Positions 41,106 to 49,668 of a stretch of DNA of 64,000 bases are shown here, in pieces; the stretch's first letter is position 1; every line of letters begins with the position of its first letter. The notes under the pieces are model-generated. The model ran no database searches, was not told the origin of the DNA, and worked only from the letters and a program-made list of their open reading frames with translations. The DNA is taken from contig NZ_OY782186.1 of assembly GCF_963677685.1 (NCBI RefSeq), positions 2,232,001-2,296,000 of the forward strand, written 5' to 3'. Position numbers and translations under genes: made by a program. Origin of the DNA: an uncultured Bacteroides sp. GTDB lineage: Bacteria; Bacteroidota; Bacteroidia; Bacteroidales; Bacteroidaceae.

Positions 41106-41869
41106 AACAGTCTATTTATATTAAATACAGGACCTTCAGTACATACACATATATGCCCTTCATTCGTTTTCTCTACACAGCATAAACATGCTCCTATACC
41201 ACACGCCATTGTGTTCTCAAGAGATACTTCACAATCAATATTTCTCTCTTTAGCATATTTGGCAATTGCCATCATCATAGGTTTAGGACCGCAAGTATAG
41301 ATTTGCTGATAATTAACCTTATTAAGTATGGAGTGCTGAGTTACATAACCTTTCTCTCCAGAACTTCCATCTTCAGTGGTGGTATATACCTTTCCATATT
41401 TGGCAAATAGATCTAATTGGAGTAAATCCTCTTTGCTCCTGGCGCCTAGTAAAAAAGTAGGCTTATATCCATTCTTGGCAAGCTCTTCACCTAAAAAGAG
41501 CATAGGAGCTGTACCAACACCTCCGCCTACCAATAGAAGCTCATCAGAAGCATTTTGGGGCATCGTGAAACTGTTACCCAAGGGAAGGACTACATTAATT
41601 GTGTTTCCAACAGGAATCTCAGCTAGATGCCGCGTACCATCTCCAACAATCTGTATTAGAAACCATACCTCATTACGCTCTTTATCTAAAAAGTTAACTG
41701 AGATAGGGCGACGTAGAAATGTCTTTGGTGAATCACTAACAAGAAGTTCGGCAAATTGCCCAGGAAGCATATCCGGCAATGCGGAGGGAGATGTCATTTT
41801 GAGTAATACATAATTTGCATTTAATTTTGTACTCTCCGTGACAAACAAATCTAAAATAAATTTTTTCAT
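41093..41869 (-). CDS. pyrK: Dihydroorotate dehydrogenase B, electron-transfer subunit
   Basis: A 258-residue ferredoxin-reductase-like subunit. The FAD motif is LRRPISVN, the nucleotide loop is GGVGTAPM, and the C-terminal [2Fe-2S] site has four Cys in [13 protein letters not shown] and VCTEGPVF. It is the first gene of the pyrK-pyrD unit. Confidence 0.95.
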   Translation of the reverse strand: MKKFILDLFVTESTKLNANYVLLKMTSPSALPDMLPGQFAELLVSDSPKTFLRRPISVNFLDKERNEVWFLIQIVGDGTRHLAEIPVGNTINVVLPLGNSFTMPQNASDELLLVGGGVGTAPMLFLGEELAKNGYKPTFLLGARSKEDLLQLDLFAKYGKVYTTTEDGSSGEKGYVTQHSILNKVNYQQIYTCGPKPMMMAIAKYAKERNIDCEVSLENTMACGIGACLCCVEKTNEGHICVCTEGPVFNINRLLWQI

Positions 41870-41907
41870 GTGGACTATAAGAAGAGAATATAATTCATAT
41901 TGGGTGA

Positions 41908-41915
41908 CAAAGATA
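41908..41915 (-). promoter_or_regulatory. -7 promoter element for pyrK-pyrD
   Basis: The minus strand reads TATCTTTG, 39 bases before the pyrK ATG. Confidence 0.55.
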
Positions 41916-41947
41916 CATGAAAATGCTCAAAATCTCCCTCATAGGGA

Positions 41948-42400
41948 TTATTTTTCACCTTTGAATATCTCAAATGTGTTATCATCAAAGAAAATTCTTA
42001 TTTCAACAATTTTTCTAGGAGGTTTTTCTATATACCTAACTTCCTGTTTTACAGGTTCTTTAGTCGATTTCACAGGGTCTCCTAAAGGTATTTCCTTGGA
42101 ATATTCTAAAACTCCTGCATCATTAGGCAGATTTATTTGATTCTCATCAAATAGCGAAGGTGGATATTCAGAACTAGATATTGTCTTTTCTATTAAATTA
42201 CCTGTACCATACAAAAGCCATTCCAAATTTACATAGTTATATTTTTGGTGTACTTTCATAACTACATCTAAACTCGGGTTATTTCTACCGTTTAAAATAT
42301 GCGAAAGAGTAGATTGCTGTATGCCAATACTTTCGGCAAATGCTCCCGATGGTATTTTTTCTCTTTCCATCACCATCTTTATTCTATCCTTAATATCCAT
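41948..42400 (-). CDS. XRE/CI-like helix-turn-helix regulator
   Basis: A 150-residue protein. Residues 5-60 are an XRE helix-turn-helix: FAESIGIQQSTLSHILNGRN spans the turn and recognition helix, followed by PSLDVVMKVHQKYN and WLLYGTGN. This is the form seen in Bacteroides repressors of phage type. The C-terminal half is acidic and proline-rich, then has a predicted beta segment ending FEIFKGEK; no S24 peptidase core is seen. It lies alone, with palindromes upstream that could be its operators. Confidence 0.88.
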   Translation of the reverse strand: MDIKDRIKMVMEREKIPSGAFAESIGIQQSTLSHILNGRNNPSLDVVMKVHQKYNYVNLEWLLYGTGNLIEKTISSSEYPPSLFDENQINLPNDAGVLEYSKEIPLGDPVKSTKEPVKQEVRYIEKPPRKIVEIRIFFDDNTFEIFKGEK

Positions 42401-42476
42401 ATTCTTGATGCTTAGTTATATTTATCTTCTACAATAGGCTCTTTATTCACAATTGTATTGATATACCGATTAAACA

Positions 42477-42484
42477 CAAAAGTA
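42477..42484 (-). promoter_or_regulatory. -7 promoter element for the CI-like regulator
   Basis: The minus strand reads TACTTTTG, 77 bases before the regulator ATG. Confidence 0.45.
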
Positions 42485-42556
42485 ATATATAGTAATCACA
42501 AATACAAATTATTACCATCATATTTATAACATTACATAAATAATAAGATTCTTTAC

Positions 42557-42581
42557 TGATTGCAATACACATATGTAATCA
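42557..42581. promoter_or_regulatory. Operator-like palindrome upstream of the CI-like regulator
   Basis: TGATT and AATCA arms flank a core with ACATATGT, and a second TTTGTAATG half-site follows directly. It lies 73 bases upstream of the -7 element and shares the TGTAAT half-site with the palindrome at 42687. Confidence 0.4.
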
Positions 42582-42686
42582 GATTTGTAATGCTTAAAAA
42601 TAGAGCATATTATTAGTTTAATAAAACTATATAAAATACTAGTTATAAGGTATTTATATATATAAATATCAATAAAAACGGTTTCT

Positions 42687-42700
42687 ATTACAGTTGTAAT
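42687..42700. promoter_or_regulatory. Operator-like palindrome ATTACAGTTGTAAT
   Basis: ATTACA-GT-TGTAAT is a perfect 6+6 inverted repeat, of the size bound by dimeric HTH repressors, upstream of the CI-like gene. Its function is inferred from position. Confidence 0.4.
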
Positions 42701-43129
42701 GCAGTATATCTCTATAATATGAATTATAACTATAGTTAAAATCGTATAAACAACTGAAAAACAGATATTTAATAATTGTAAAGCATGCCATTAACCTTTA
42801 AGTTTTCATATTTATATTCATGATTATACAAAGGAAATATCATAGCCGTACTGTTGTGAATTGAACTCCATTATAACATTTATACTTGAATTATTCAGAT
42901 TTGTAAATACATGAAGATAGACATTATTACTTATGTGCAATACAATAGTTATATAGGCAACAAATATAGATTTGTCACAACTCAAATTCCTCTATCATTT
43001 ATAAAGCCTCAATGCAAATACAAAATTAGAATATGTTTTATATTGACAATTGATGAGTTAATTACTTTTAGAGGTCATATTTCAGATAGAATATTCAAAA
43101 GAAAAGAAATATCGCATTCTAAAGAGGAT

Positions 43130-43175
43130 AAAAAGCACTTAAACAACTGAAAATAAGCTATTTAAGTGCTTTTTT
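43130..43175. terminator. Strong hairpin with T run, orphan or downstream of holA
   Basis: AAAAAGCACTTAAA and TTTAAGTGCTTTTT form a 14-bp stem. It could end the amn-holA transcript 170 bases after holA, or a plus-strand transcript from the spacer. Confidence 0.6.
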
Positions 43176-43343
43176 AAAGTATATAATTTTCTCTCTAATA
43201 AATAAAGAAAAGAAAAATGAGTAGATTTTAGCAGAAAAATATCAAAATGATTTCTTCAGAGCAAGGAAGCCTGCTATATGATAGAAGCTAATATTAAAAA
43301 TAATTATGAATTTGAACCCAATAACAAGGTTTAGGCGTTTAGG

Positions 43344-44363
43344 TTAATGGAGAATTTTGTAGACCAATTCTCGTAGAATATCCCCATCGCTCATAGAGTT
43401 ATTTTTTACCCCTTTACTTTTTGCATCGGCATATCGTATATCCCCTATAATTTGCATAGTCTTAACTCCGTTATATTTTTTCATCGCATTTATATAATCA
43501 CGAGCTTGCCAAGGTGAACGCAATCCCAACATTGCAGCTACACTTTGATCAGACTTATCCGGAGCATAGTATGCTAACATAAGATTAGAAAAAAAACTAA
43601 AAAGAAGAGGCAATGTCATTTGTATAGGATTGGCCTTAGGATTTTCTTCAAAAAATTTGATAATCTGATTAGCTTTAAGTACATTTTTTTGAATTAATGC
43701 ACTACGCAATTCAAAATTATTATAATCTTTACTTATACCTATATTTTTCTCTACTTGCTCAGAAGTGATACGCTTTTCACCCTGCGGCAGAGTAATGATA
43801 AGTTTTTCTAATTCCCCAACCAATCGGCTAAGATCAGTTCCAATAAAATCAGCTAACATCTGAGCAGCTTTAGGTTCGGTATCAAGACCTTTACGCTTAA
43901 GATAAGAGGAAATGAAAACCGGTAGATTAGCCTCTTTAATACGTTTAGATTCAAATAAAACTCCTGCTTTTTCTATTTCTGCAGCAAGTTTCTTTCGCCG
44001 ATCTAGCACTCCATGCTTATGGCACATCACAAGAATTGTCGACTTCAAAGGCTTTTGCAGATAAAAAGCCAATTCGTCCACATTCTTTATAGCTTGAGCT
44101 TCCTTAACTATAACCACCTGATATTCAGACATCATGGGGTAACGTTTAGCCGTATTTATAACCGTAGCAATATCAACATCTGCTCCGTAGATTACTGTTT
44201 GGTTAAACTCTTTTTCGGTTTCACTCAATATATTATTTGCAATATAATCGGCTATTAAATCGATATAGTAAGACTCCTCACCCATCAAATAATAGATGGG
44301 ACTATATTGTTTTGCTCGTAAGTTCTTTAGTATATCGTCACAAGTCAATTCTTGCTTTGCCAT
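43344..44363 (-). CDS. holA: DNA polymerase III subunit delta
   Basis: A 339-residue clamp-loader delta subunit that opens the sliding clamp. It has the family's N-terminal AAA-like fold (YLMGEESYYIDLIADYI), the loop MMSEYQVVIVKEAQAI, a middle region with GTDLSRLVGELEKL, and the C-terminal collar domain (LGLRSPWQARDYI). Length is normal. It lies 21 bases after the AMP nucleosidase gene on the same strand. Confidence 0.94.
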   Translation of the reverse strand: MAKQELTCDDILKNLRAKQYSPIYYLMGEESYYIDLIADYIANNILSETEKEFNQTVIYGADVDIATVINTAKRYPMMSEYQVVIVKEAQAIKNVDELAFYLQKPLKSTILVMCHKHGVLDRRKKLAAEIEKAGVLFESKRIKEANLPVFISSYLKRKGLDTEPKAAQMLADFIGTDLSRLVGELEKLIITLPQGEKRITSEQVEKNIGISKDYNNFELRSALIQKNVLKANQIIKFFEENPKANPIQMTLPLLFSFFSNLMLAYYAPDKSDQSVAAMLGLRSPWQARDYINAMKKYNGVKTMQIIGDIRYADAKSKGVKNNSMSDGDILRELVYKILH

Positions 44364-44384
44364 ATTTTATAAATATATTGTCTG

Positions 44385-45161
44385 TTACCAGTCAAACTTC
44401 AAGTGCTTAACTGTCTTCTTTTCTTCAATAATCATCTGCAAAGATGCAATACCAATTTGTACATGTTCTTTAACGTAGTTTTGTGTTACAGCCGTATCAC
44501 TTTTGTCAGTTTTTACGCCTTCAGGAATCATCGGTTGATCAGATACAAGTAACAATGCACCTGTAGGAATATGATTAGCAAAACCAACGCTGAATAGAGT
44601 TGCAGTTTCCATATCAACAGCCATCGCTCGTGTTTTCTTTAGATAAGCTTTGAACTCATCATCGTGTTCCCAAATACGTCGGTTGGTAGTATAAACTGTT
44701 CCCGTCCAGTAATCGCGTGCATGATCGCGAATAGCTGACGAAACAGCACGTTGCAACATAAACGCAGGCAAAGAAGGTACTTCAGCCGGGAAATAATCAT
44801 TTGAAGTTCCTTCACCACGAATAGCAGCTATAGGCAAAATCAAATCACCGATTTTATTCTTCTTATCAATACCACCACATTTACCTAAAAAGAGACAAGC
44901 CTTTGGTCGTATTGCCCCTAATAAATCCATAATGATAGCAGCATTAGGACTTCCCATGCCAAAGTTGATAATCGTAATGTCCTGAGCAGAAGCCGAAATC
45001 ATATTAGCATCCTTACCTAAAATAGGGACATTAAATTCTTCAGCAAAAATCTCAACGTATTTATCGAAGTTGGTCAATAAGATGTATTCTCCGAAATCTT
45101 CCAGCTTGCGCTTAGTGTAACGAGGTAGCCAATTAGCTATTATTTCTTGCTTCGTTTTCAT
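44385..45161 (-). CDS. amn: AMP nucleosidase / phosphorylase-family protein
   Basis: A 258-residue member of the PNP/UDP phosphorylase superfamily, of the short type annotated as AMP nucleosidase in Bacteroides. It has FGMGSPNAAIIMDLL for the phosphate or ribose site and AVDMETATLFSVGF with the purine-binding Asp and ribose-binding Met-Glu. It would split AMP into adenine and ribose-5-phosphate. E. coli Amn is much longer because of an extra N-terminal domain, so the exact substrate here is less sure than the fold. It heads the unit with holA. Confidence 0.85.
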   Translation of the reverse strand: MKTKQEIIANWLPRYTKRKLEDFGEYILLTNFDKYVEIFAEEFNVPILGKDANMISASAQDITIINFGMGSPNAAIIMDLLGAIRPKACLFLGKCGGIDKKNKIGDLILPIAAIRGEGTSNDYFPAEVPSLPAFMLQRAVSSAIRDHARDYWTGTVYTTNRRIWEHDDEFKAYLKKTRAMAVDMETATLFSVGFANHIPTGALLLVSDQPMIPEGVKTDKSDTAVTQNYVKEHVQIGIASLQMIIEEKKTVKHLKFDW

Positions 45162-45214
45162 AATAATTCATTAAATTTGTATTTCATGTGAATAAGAAAC
45201 CAATATTTAACATA

Positions 45215-45222
45215 CAAAAGTA
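45215..45222 (-). promoter_or_regulatory. -7 promoter element for amn-holA
   Basis: The minus strand reads TACTTTTG, 54 bases before the amn ATG and only 5 bases from the divergent ATG at 45227. Confidence 0.5.
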
Positions 45223-45226
45223 GTAA

Positions 45227-45676
45227 ATGTTATCGTTAAACCTGCCTGCATTTGAAACAAAAATAGCCTTACGTGATGAAAAAAGTGTTATTTTCGATAT
45301 TATCCGCAAGAGATATGTAGCATTGACTCCCGAAGAATGGGTACGACAGCATTTCGTTCATTTTTTAATCTCACACAAAGGATACCCTCTTTCACTGATG
45401 GCTAATGAAGTTTTAGTAGACCTCAATGGTACAAAAAAAAGATGTGACACAGTATTATATACTCGTGATTTATCTGCTAAAATGATTATAGAATATAAAG
45501 CTCCGCACATTAAAATAACGCAAGCTGTTTTTGATCAAATCACTCGCTACAATATGGTATTAAAAGTTGATTATTTAGTAGTAAGTAATGGCATGGAACA
45601 TTATTGCTGCCGAATGAATTACGAAAATCAGAACTATTTTTTTTTAGAAAACATACCCGATTATCCTGCATTATAA
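45227..45676 (+). CDS. Lone type I restriction HsdR N-terminal-domain protein
   Basis: A 149-residue protein that matches the HsdR_N_2 (PD-(D/E)xK) domain. The nuclease-like core is visible: KKRCDTVLY supplies the aspartate and MIIEYKAPH the E-x-K, followed by the QITRYNMVLKVDYLVVSNG strand-helix-strand. There is no helicase, HsdM or HsdS gene nearby. Such stand-alone copies are a stable part of Bacteroidales genomes, so it is not good evidence for a restriction system. Its role is unknown. Confidence 0.85.
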   Translation: MLSLNLPAFETKIALRDEKSVIFDIIRKRYVALTPEEWVRQHFVHFLISHKGYPLSLMANEVLVDLNGTKKRCDTVLYTRDLSAKMIIEYKAPHIKITQAVFDQITRYNMVLKVDYLVVSNGMEHYCCRMNYENQNYFFLENIPDYPAL

Positions 45677-45736
45677 GCTGTATTTGTATTTGTTTTTTAA
45701 CCTTCCAAAAGCCCACTAAACAGGGAGTTTGTAGAG

Positions 45737-45788
45737 AACGAGATCTCAACGTCTTGACATCTAGACTTCAACGTGTTGAGATCTCGTT
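45737..45788. repeat. Intergenic inverted repeat with 14-bp arms
   Basis: AACGAGATCTCAAC at 45737-45750 pairs perfectly with GTTGAGATCTCGTT at 45775-45788. The 24-base loop holds its own short GTCT/AGAC pair. It lacks a T run, so it is not a typical terminator; it could be a REP-like palindrome. Confidence 0.7.
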
Positions 45789-45894
45789 TTCAAGACGAAG
45801 AAATATCGAGCTCATCATAATTATTCACAGACGTAAATTTTTGAGATTTAAAACGTGCAATAAGATTTCTATGTATAATGACTAAAATCTAATA

Positions 45895-45932
45895 AATAAA
45901 AAAGCGTTTAGAATTTATATAATTCTAAACGC
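45895..45932 (-). terminator. Terminator of the nif3-zinc ribbon unit
   Basis: GCGTTTAGAATT and AATTCTAAACGC form a 12-bp stem. On the minus strand it is followed by a T run, 40 bases after the zinc-ribbon gene. Confidence 0.8.
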
Positions 45933-45971
45933 CCTATTTTATTCTAAAATAATATATTTACAAATAAACTA

Positions 45972-46790
45972 TTATTTTGCTTTCTTCCTACTCTTTGTTA
46001 CTTTCTCAGGTTTTTCAACCTTTACTTCTATTTCAATACCAGCTAATTCAGGGTCGATCATGATTCTACCACAATATTCGCAAACAATAATTTTTTTACG
46101 AGTACGGATATCAAGTTGTCTCTGAGGTGGTATTTTATTAAAGCAACCTCCACAAGCATCACGTTGCACATAGACAATAGCCAAGCCGTTACGAGAATTC
46201 TTACGAATACGTTTGAAAGATTGAAGCAATCTTGGTTCAATTGTTGTTTCAAGCGTTTTAGCTTTATCTCTCAGTTTCTCTTCTTCATGCTTAGTTTCAG
46301 AAACAATCTCATCAAGCTCTCCCCTTTTTTGTTCCAAATCTTGTTTTCTTTCATCCAATAGTACAAGACATCCAGCAAGCTCTTCCGATTTTTCCTTCTC
46401 GTCAGTGGTAAATTCTTTGATACGTTTCTCGCAAAGTTCTATTTCGAGCGTTTGAAATTCTATTTCTTTGCTTAAGAAGTCATATTCACGATTGTTGCGT
46501 ACGTTATCTTGTTGAGTTTTATATTTATCAACAGATGCTTTAGCAGAGGTAATTTCATTCTTTTTAGTAGAAATAGCCAATTGCAACTCTTCAATTTCAG
46601 CTTTTATTTTATCGATACGTGTATTTAAACCAGCAACTTCGTCTTCAAGATCTTGAACTTCAAGAGGAAGTTCTCCTCTTAGCGTCTTAATCTTATCTAT
46701 TTCAGACAACATTGTTTGTAGTTGATACAGAGCTTTCAATTTCTCTTCAACAGTAAGTTCCTTTAGTTCGTTCTTTGCTTCTTTAGCCAT
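45972..46790 (-). CDS. C4 zinc-ribbon coiled-coil protein
   Basis: A 272-residue protein: a long antiparallel coiled coil at about residues 10-195 (heptads rich in Glu, Lys and Leu) and a C-terminal C4 zinc ribbon with DACGGCFNKIPP and VCEYCGRIM giving Cys-x2-Cys pairs. A basic tail follows. It matches the CT398/CdsZ-like family, which is common next to nif3. Nucleic-acid binding is plausible but not shown. It lies 5 bases after the Nif3-like gene. Confidence 0.88.
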   Translation of the reverse strand: MAKEAKNELKELTVEEKLKALYQLQTMLSEIDKIKTLRGELPLEVQDLEDEVAGLNTRIDKIKAEIEELQLAISTKKNEITSAKASVDKYKTQQDNVRNNREYDFLSKEIEFQTLEIELCEKRIKEFTTDEKEKSEELAGCLVLLDERKQDLEQKRGELDEIVSETKHEEEKLRDKAKTLETTIEPRLLQSFKRIRKNSRNGLAIVYVQRDACGGCFNKIPPQRQLDIRTRKKIIVCEYCGRIMIDPELAGIEIEVKVEKPEKVTKSRKKAK

Positions 46791-46795
46791 TTTAC

Positions 46796-47890
46796 TTATA
46801 AATATTTTATGGGATTTGTATTTATCTTACTAATTAGTACCGTAAAATTAGGAAATAAATCCCTGATTATGGAATAGAAAATTTCTTTTGTATATTGCTC
46901 ACTTTCGTAATGTCCGATTTCAGCAATTAATATATCAGAATCATGACCAAAATAGTCATGGTATTTCATCTCTCCTGTGATAAAAACGTCAGCTTTAGAA
47001 GCTATCGCATTGCCTAATAGAAAAGCACCTGAACCTCCACATATAGCAATAGTTTGAATTTCTCGACCCAACAGTTTATTATGCTTCAGGCAACCTACTT
47101 CAAATATTTTTTTTATACGCTTAAGAAATTCAAGTTCCGTTTCCGGAGACTCCAACTCTCCTACTATACCTGCTCCGGATTGCTTCCAAGCATTTTGCAA
47201 AGAATAAAAATCATAAGCAGGTTCTTCATATGGATGCGCTTCAATCAATGCTCTTTCCACCTCAGATTTCTTAAAAACAGGCAAAATTGTCTCAATCCTA
47301 ACTTCTCCTTCATGATGCACATTTCCTATGGTACCGCAAAAAGGATTTGTTCCTTCTTTTGCCTGAAAAGTACCTTCCCCTTTCATGTTGAAGCTACAGG
47401 AATCATAGTTGCCAATATTACCACATCCGGCAGAAAAAAGTCTTTTACGAACATTATCTGCTTGAGCGAAAGGAACAAAAGTAACCAATTTAAGCAAACT
47501 GTTTTCCTTCTCTTCCAAGATGCGTATATTCTTTAAACCTATCTTTTCAGCAATCTTAAAATTGACTCCTCCCTGCGCATTATCCAAATTCGTATGAGCA
47601 GAGTATATTGCAAGATCATTCTTTATTGCCTTAAGAACACAGCGCTCTATATAATCTTTCCCTGTAATAGATTTGAATCCTTTAAAAAGGAGCGGGTGAT
47701 GAGAGATTATGAGATTGCATCCCGATGCTATTGCTTCATCAAGCACAGCTTCAGTAACGTCCAAACACAACAAAGCCCCTGTTGTTTCCGCATCTGTTAG
47801 CCCGATTTGCAAACCAGAATTATCCCATCCGTCTTGCAATGGCAGAGGCGCGAACCTTTCAAGGGCGCTTACTACTTCCTTAATTTTCAT
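46796..47890 (-). CDS. Nif3-like dinuclear metal-centre hexameric protein
   Basis: A 364-residue YbgI/Nif3 protein. The start is the ATG giving MKIKEVVSALERFAP, since upstream residues come from the promoter region. Metal ligands are visible in ISHHPLLFKG, SAHTNLDNAQGG and the C-terminal EIGHYESEQYTKE. An inserted PII-like domain separates the halves, as in the long form. Members may hydrolyse cyclic compounds (GTP cyclohydrolase-like fold), but the reaction is not settled. Confidence 0.92.
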   Translation of the reverse strand: MKIKEVVSALERFAPLPLQDGWDNSGLQIGLTDAETTGALLCLDVTEAVLDEAIASGCNLIISHHPLLFKGFKSITGKDYIERCVLKAIKNDLAIYSAHTNLDNAQGGVNFKIAEKIGLKNIRILEEKENSLLKLVTFVPFAQADNVRKRLFSAGCGNIGNYDSCSFNMKGEGTFQAKEGTNPFCGTIGNVHHEGEVRIETILPVFKKSEVERALIEAHPYEEPAYDFYSLQNAWKQSGAGIVGELESPETELEFLKRIKKIFEVGCLKHNKLLGREIQTIAICGGSGAFLLGNAIASKADVFITGEMKYHDYFGHDSDILIAEIGHYESEQYTKEIFYSIIRDLFPNFTVLISKINTNPIKYL

Positions 47891-47911
47891 TGTCAAATAG
47901 AAAATTTGATG

Positions 47912-47919
47912 CAAAGATA
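47912..47919 (-). promoter_or_regulatory. -7 promoter element for the nif3-zinc ribbon unit
   Basis: The minus strand reads TATCTTTG, 22 bases before the chosen ATG, which makes the longer frame starting at 47914 impossible from this promoter. Confidence 0.55.
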
Positions 47920-48018
47920 ATAAATACTCAGAGTTTAACGTCCCTTTCTATCATCTTTTTACCAGATTTTATAAAAACATCAAAAGAAAAACAATATCTA
48001 CACTCTACTCAACGGCTT

Positions 48019-48405
48019 TTAATCAGTAATTTCCACACAGTTACCATCTGGATCCAGCACAATGCTTTCGTAGTAGCCATCACCCGTAGTTCGCGGTTCA
48101 CCAACTATCTGGTAACCATCTTTCCTAAGTCGTTCCGTCAATTCCGTCACAGCATTCTTACTGCCTACTGAAAAAGCAAAATGAGTTAATCCTAAACAAT
48201 CTTTCTCTGTAATTGTTTTTATAATATCTTTCCTCGACATTAATTCCAATGAGGTGTTACCTCCGCAAAAGCTAATAAAGTAAGATTCAAAACCTTTCAA
48301 CGGATTTATATATTTACTATTACTTTCGCCTCCGAAATAAGTAACATAAAACTGTTTCAGTTCTTCCAACTGTTGTGTCCAGATAGCTATGTGACTAATA
48401 TGCAT
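48019..48405 (-). CDS. VOC-family (glyoxalase-like) metalloprotein
   Basis: A 128-residue VOC-fold protein with two beta-alpha-beta-beta-beta modules. Likely metal ligands are His in HISHIAIW, Glu in SLELMSR, His in GLTHFAFS and Glu in GNCVEITD, the usual spacing for glyoxalase I or methylmalonyl-CoA epimerase relatives. The substrate is not clear. It lies 3 bases after a GNAT gene, so they are co-transcribed. Confidence 0.9.
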   Translation of the reverse strand: MHISHIAIWTQQLEELKQFYVTYFGGESNSKYINPLKGFESYFISFCGGNTSLELMSRKDIIKTITEKDCLGLTHFAFSVGSKNAVTELTERLRKDGYQIVGEPRTTGDGYYESIVLDPDGNCVEITD

Positions 48406-48408
48406 ATT

Positions 48409-48909
48409 TTATTTTTTAATAATACTATAGTAATGGCAGTCTATAATTTTTCCATTTTTTATGAATGCGCTTTTTAAAACAGCTTCTTTGGTAAAGCCCG
48501 CTTTTTCTAGAACTTTCATCGATGCTACGTTAAAACTAAAAACCGTTGCGAATACTTTATGGAGAGAAAGTTTCTCAAATGCATACTCTACAACTTCTTT
48601 AACAGCTCTACTCATGATGCCGTTTCCCCAATACTCCTCTCCTAGCCAATATCCTATCTCTGCGGATATTCGTTCAACGTCCCTACCAAGAATAAGACTT
48701 ATTACACCTACCGCTTTTCCACTAACCACTATTGCGAAATCAACCAATAGATCCTTTTCCTTTGCCAAGTAAATAAACTCACGAGCATCTGCTTCAGTGT
48801 AAGGATAAGGTAGCCCATCCCTCAAATTGTTCCATATTTTGATATTATTAATCTGCTCCGCTATTGAAGAGGCATCCCTCAAAGTCAATCCTCTTAAAAC
48901 ATACTCCAT
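48409..48909 (-). CDS. GNAT acetyltransferase (RimJ/RimL type)
   Basis: A 166-residue acetyltransferase. The acetyl-CoA site is visible in EIGYWLGEEYWGNGIMSRAV, with Q/R-x-x-G-x-G/A replaced by a YWGNG loop as in RimJ/RimL proteins, and the closing NVASMKVLEKAGF. Target unknown. It is the first gene of a pair with the VOC gene. Confidence 0.9.
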   Translation of the reverse strand: MEYVLRGLTLRDASSIAEQINNIKIWNNLRDGLPYPYTEADAREFIYLAKEKDLLVDFAIVVSGKAVGVISLILGRDVERISAEIGYWLGEEYWGNGIMSRAVKEVVEYAFEKLSLHKVFATVFSFNVASMKVLEKAGFTKEAVLKSAFIKNGKIIDCHYYSIIKK

Positions 48910-48936
48910 GGTTTATATATTGTTGTGTTAGAATTG

Positions 48937-48944
48937 CAAAAATA
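48937..48944 (-). promoter_or_regulatory. -7 promoter element for GNAT-VOC
   Basis: The minus strand reads TATTTTTG, 28 bases before the ATG. Confidence 0.45.
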
Positions 48945-49031
48945 AATAATATTGATCACAACGAGTCATAAATATACCATATTCTTTATAAAGATGCTAC
49001 CCAAATAGGCTGAATCATCGCCTGAAATATT

Positions 49032-49039
49032 TATATTTG
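49032..49039 (+). promoter_or_regulatory. -7 promoter element for the DUF2148 gene
   Basis: TATATTTG lies 30 bases before the ATG. Confidence 0.5.
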
Positions 49040-49069
49040 CACACATAACTATAGATAGAAAGGTATAAA

Positions 49070-49609
49070 ATGATACTCAACGAACGTGATGCAAGACATG
49101 ATCATGTATTAAATGTAGCCAAACAGATGATGACTGCTGCTCGTACCGCCCCTAAGGCTAAAGGTATTGATATTATTGAAACAGCTATTGTGACTGGCAA
49201 AGAACTACAAACTCTGTCTGACACGCTTCTTACAATGTCCGAAGAAAACGGAATGAAGTTTTTTCTTCGAGACGCTAACAATATTTTAAATGCAGAATGC
49301 ATTGTCTTGATAGGCACGCATGAGCAAAAACAAGGTTTAAATTGTGCGCATTGCGGCTATAGCACTTGTGAGAGTAAGCCGAAAGATGTACCTTGTTTAT
49401 TAAACAGCATAGATGTTGGCATAGCAATAGGTTCTGCTTGTGCTACAGCTGCCGATTTAAGAGTTGATACTCGCGTAATGTTCTCTGCCGGTTTAGCCGC
49501 ACAACGTCTTGATTATTTGCAAGGTTGTAAAATGGTTATGGCAATACCTGTTAGTGCTTCATCTAAAAATCCGTTTTTTGATCGCAAACCTAAAGAGCCT
49601 GGAAAATAG
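49070..49609 (+). CDS. DUF2148 ferredoxin-domain protein
   Basis: A 179-residue protein of the DUF2148 family. Several cysteines cluster at HCGYSTCESKPKDVPC and GSACATAADL, and could bind an iron-sulfur cluster. The N-terminal TAARTAPKAKGID resembles a flavin nitroreductase start, which this family shares. It lies upstream of the agmatine genes with a 59-base gap, but a functional link is not evident. Confidence 0.88.
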   Translation: MILNERDARHDHVLNVAKQMMTAARTAPKAKGIDIIETAIVTGKELQTLSDTLLTMSEENGMKFFLRDANNILNAECIVLIGTHEQKQGLNCAHCGYSTCESKPKDVPCLLNSIDVGIAIGSACATAADLRVDTRVMFSAGLAAQRLDYLQGCKMVMAIPVSASSKNPFFDRKPKEPGK

Positions 49610-49668
49610 TGACAGTTCAATATTTTAGATAAGATTTATAAATAGCAATTTTTTATTATACAAGAATA

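Larger units (their letters stand above)
42401..43343. other. Long AT-rich spacer upstream of the CI-like regulator
   Basis: This 940-base gap separates two minus-strand genes. It holds the regulator promoter, operator-like sites with TGTAAT/ATTACA half-sites at 42557-42581 and 42687-42700, and a strong hairpin at 43130-43175. The only long frame (42911-43150) runs into the hairpin stem and has no recognisable motif, so I do not call it a gene. Confidence 0.5.

Noticed and set aside
42911..43150. 79-codon plus-strand frame in the spacer
   Set aside because: It runs into the stem of a strong hairpin, has no recognisable motif and its composition is like the surrounding AT-rich DNA.
45227..45676. 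Type I restriction system
   Set aside because: Only the HsdR N-terminal domain is present; no helicase, methylase or specificity subunit lies in the window.
45604..45885. 93-codon frame after the HsdR-N gene
   Set aside because: It overlaps the HsdR-N gene in another frame and runs through the 14-bp inverted repeat, so it is a chance frame.
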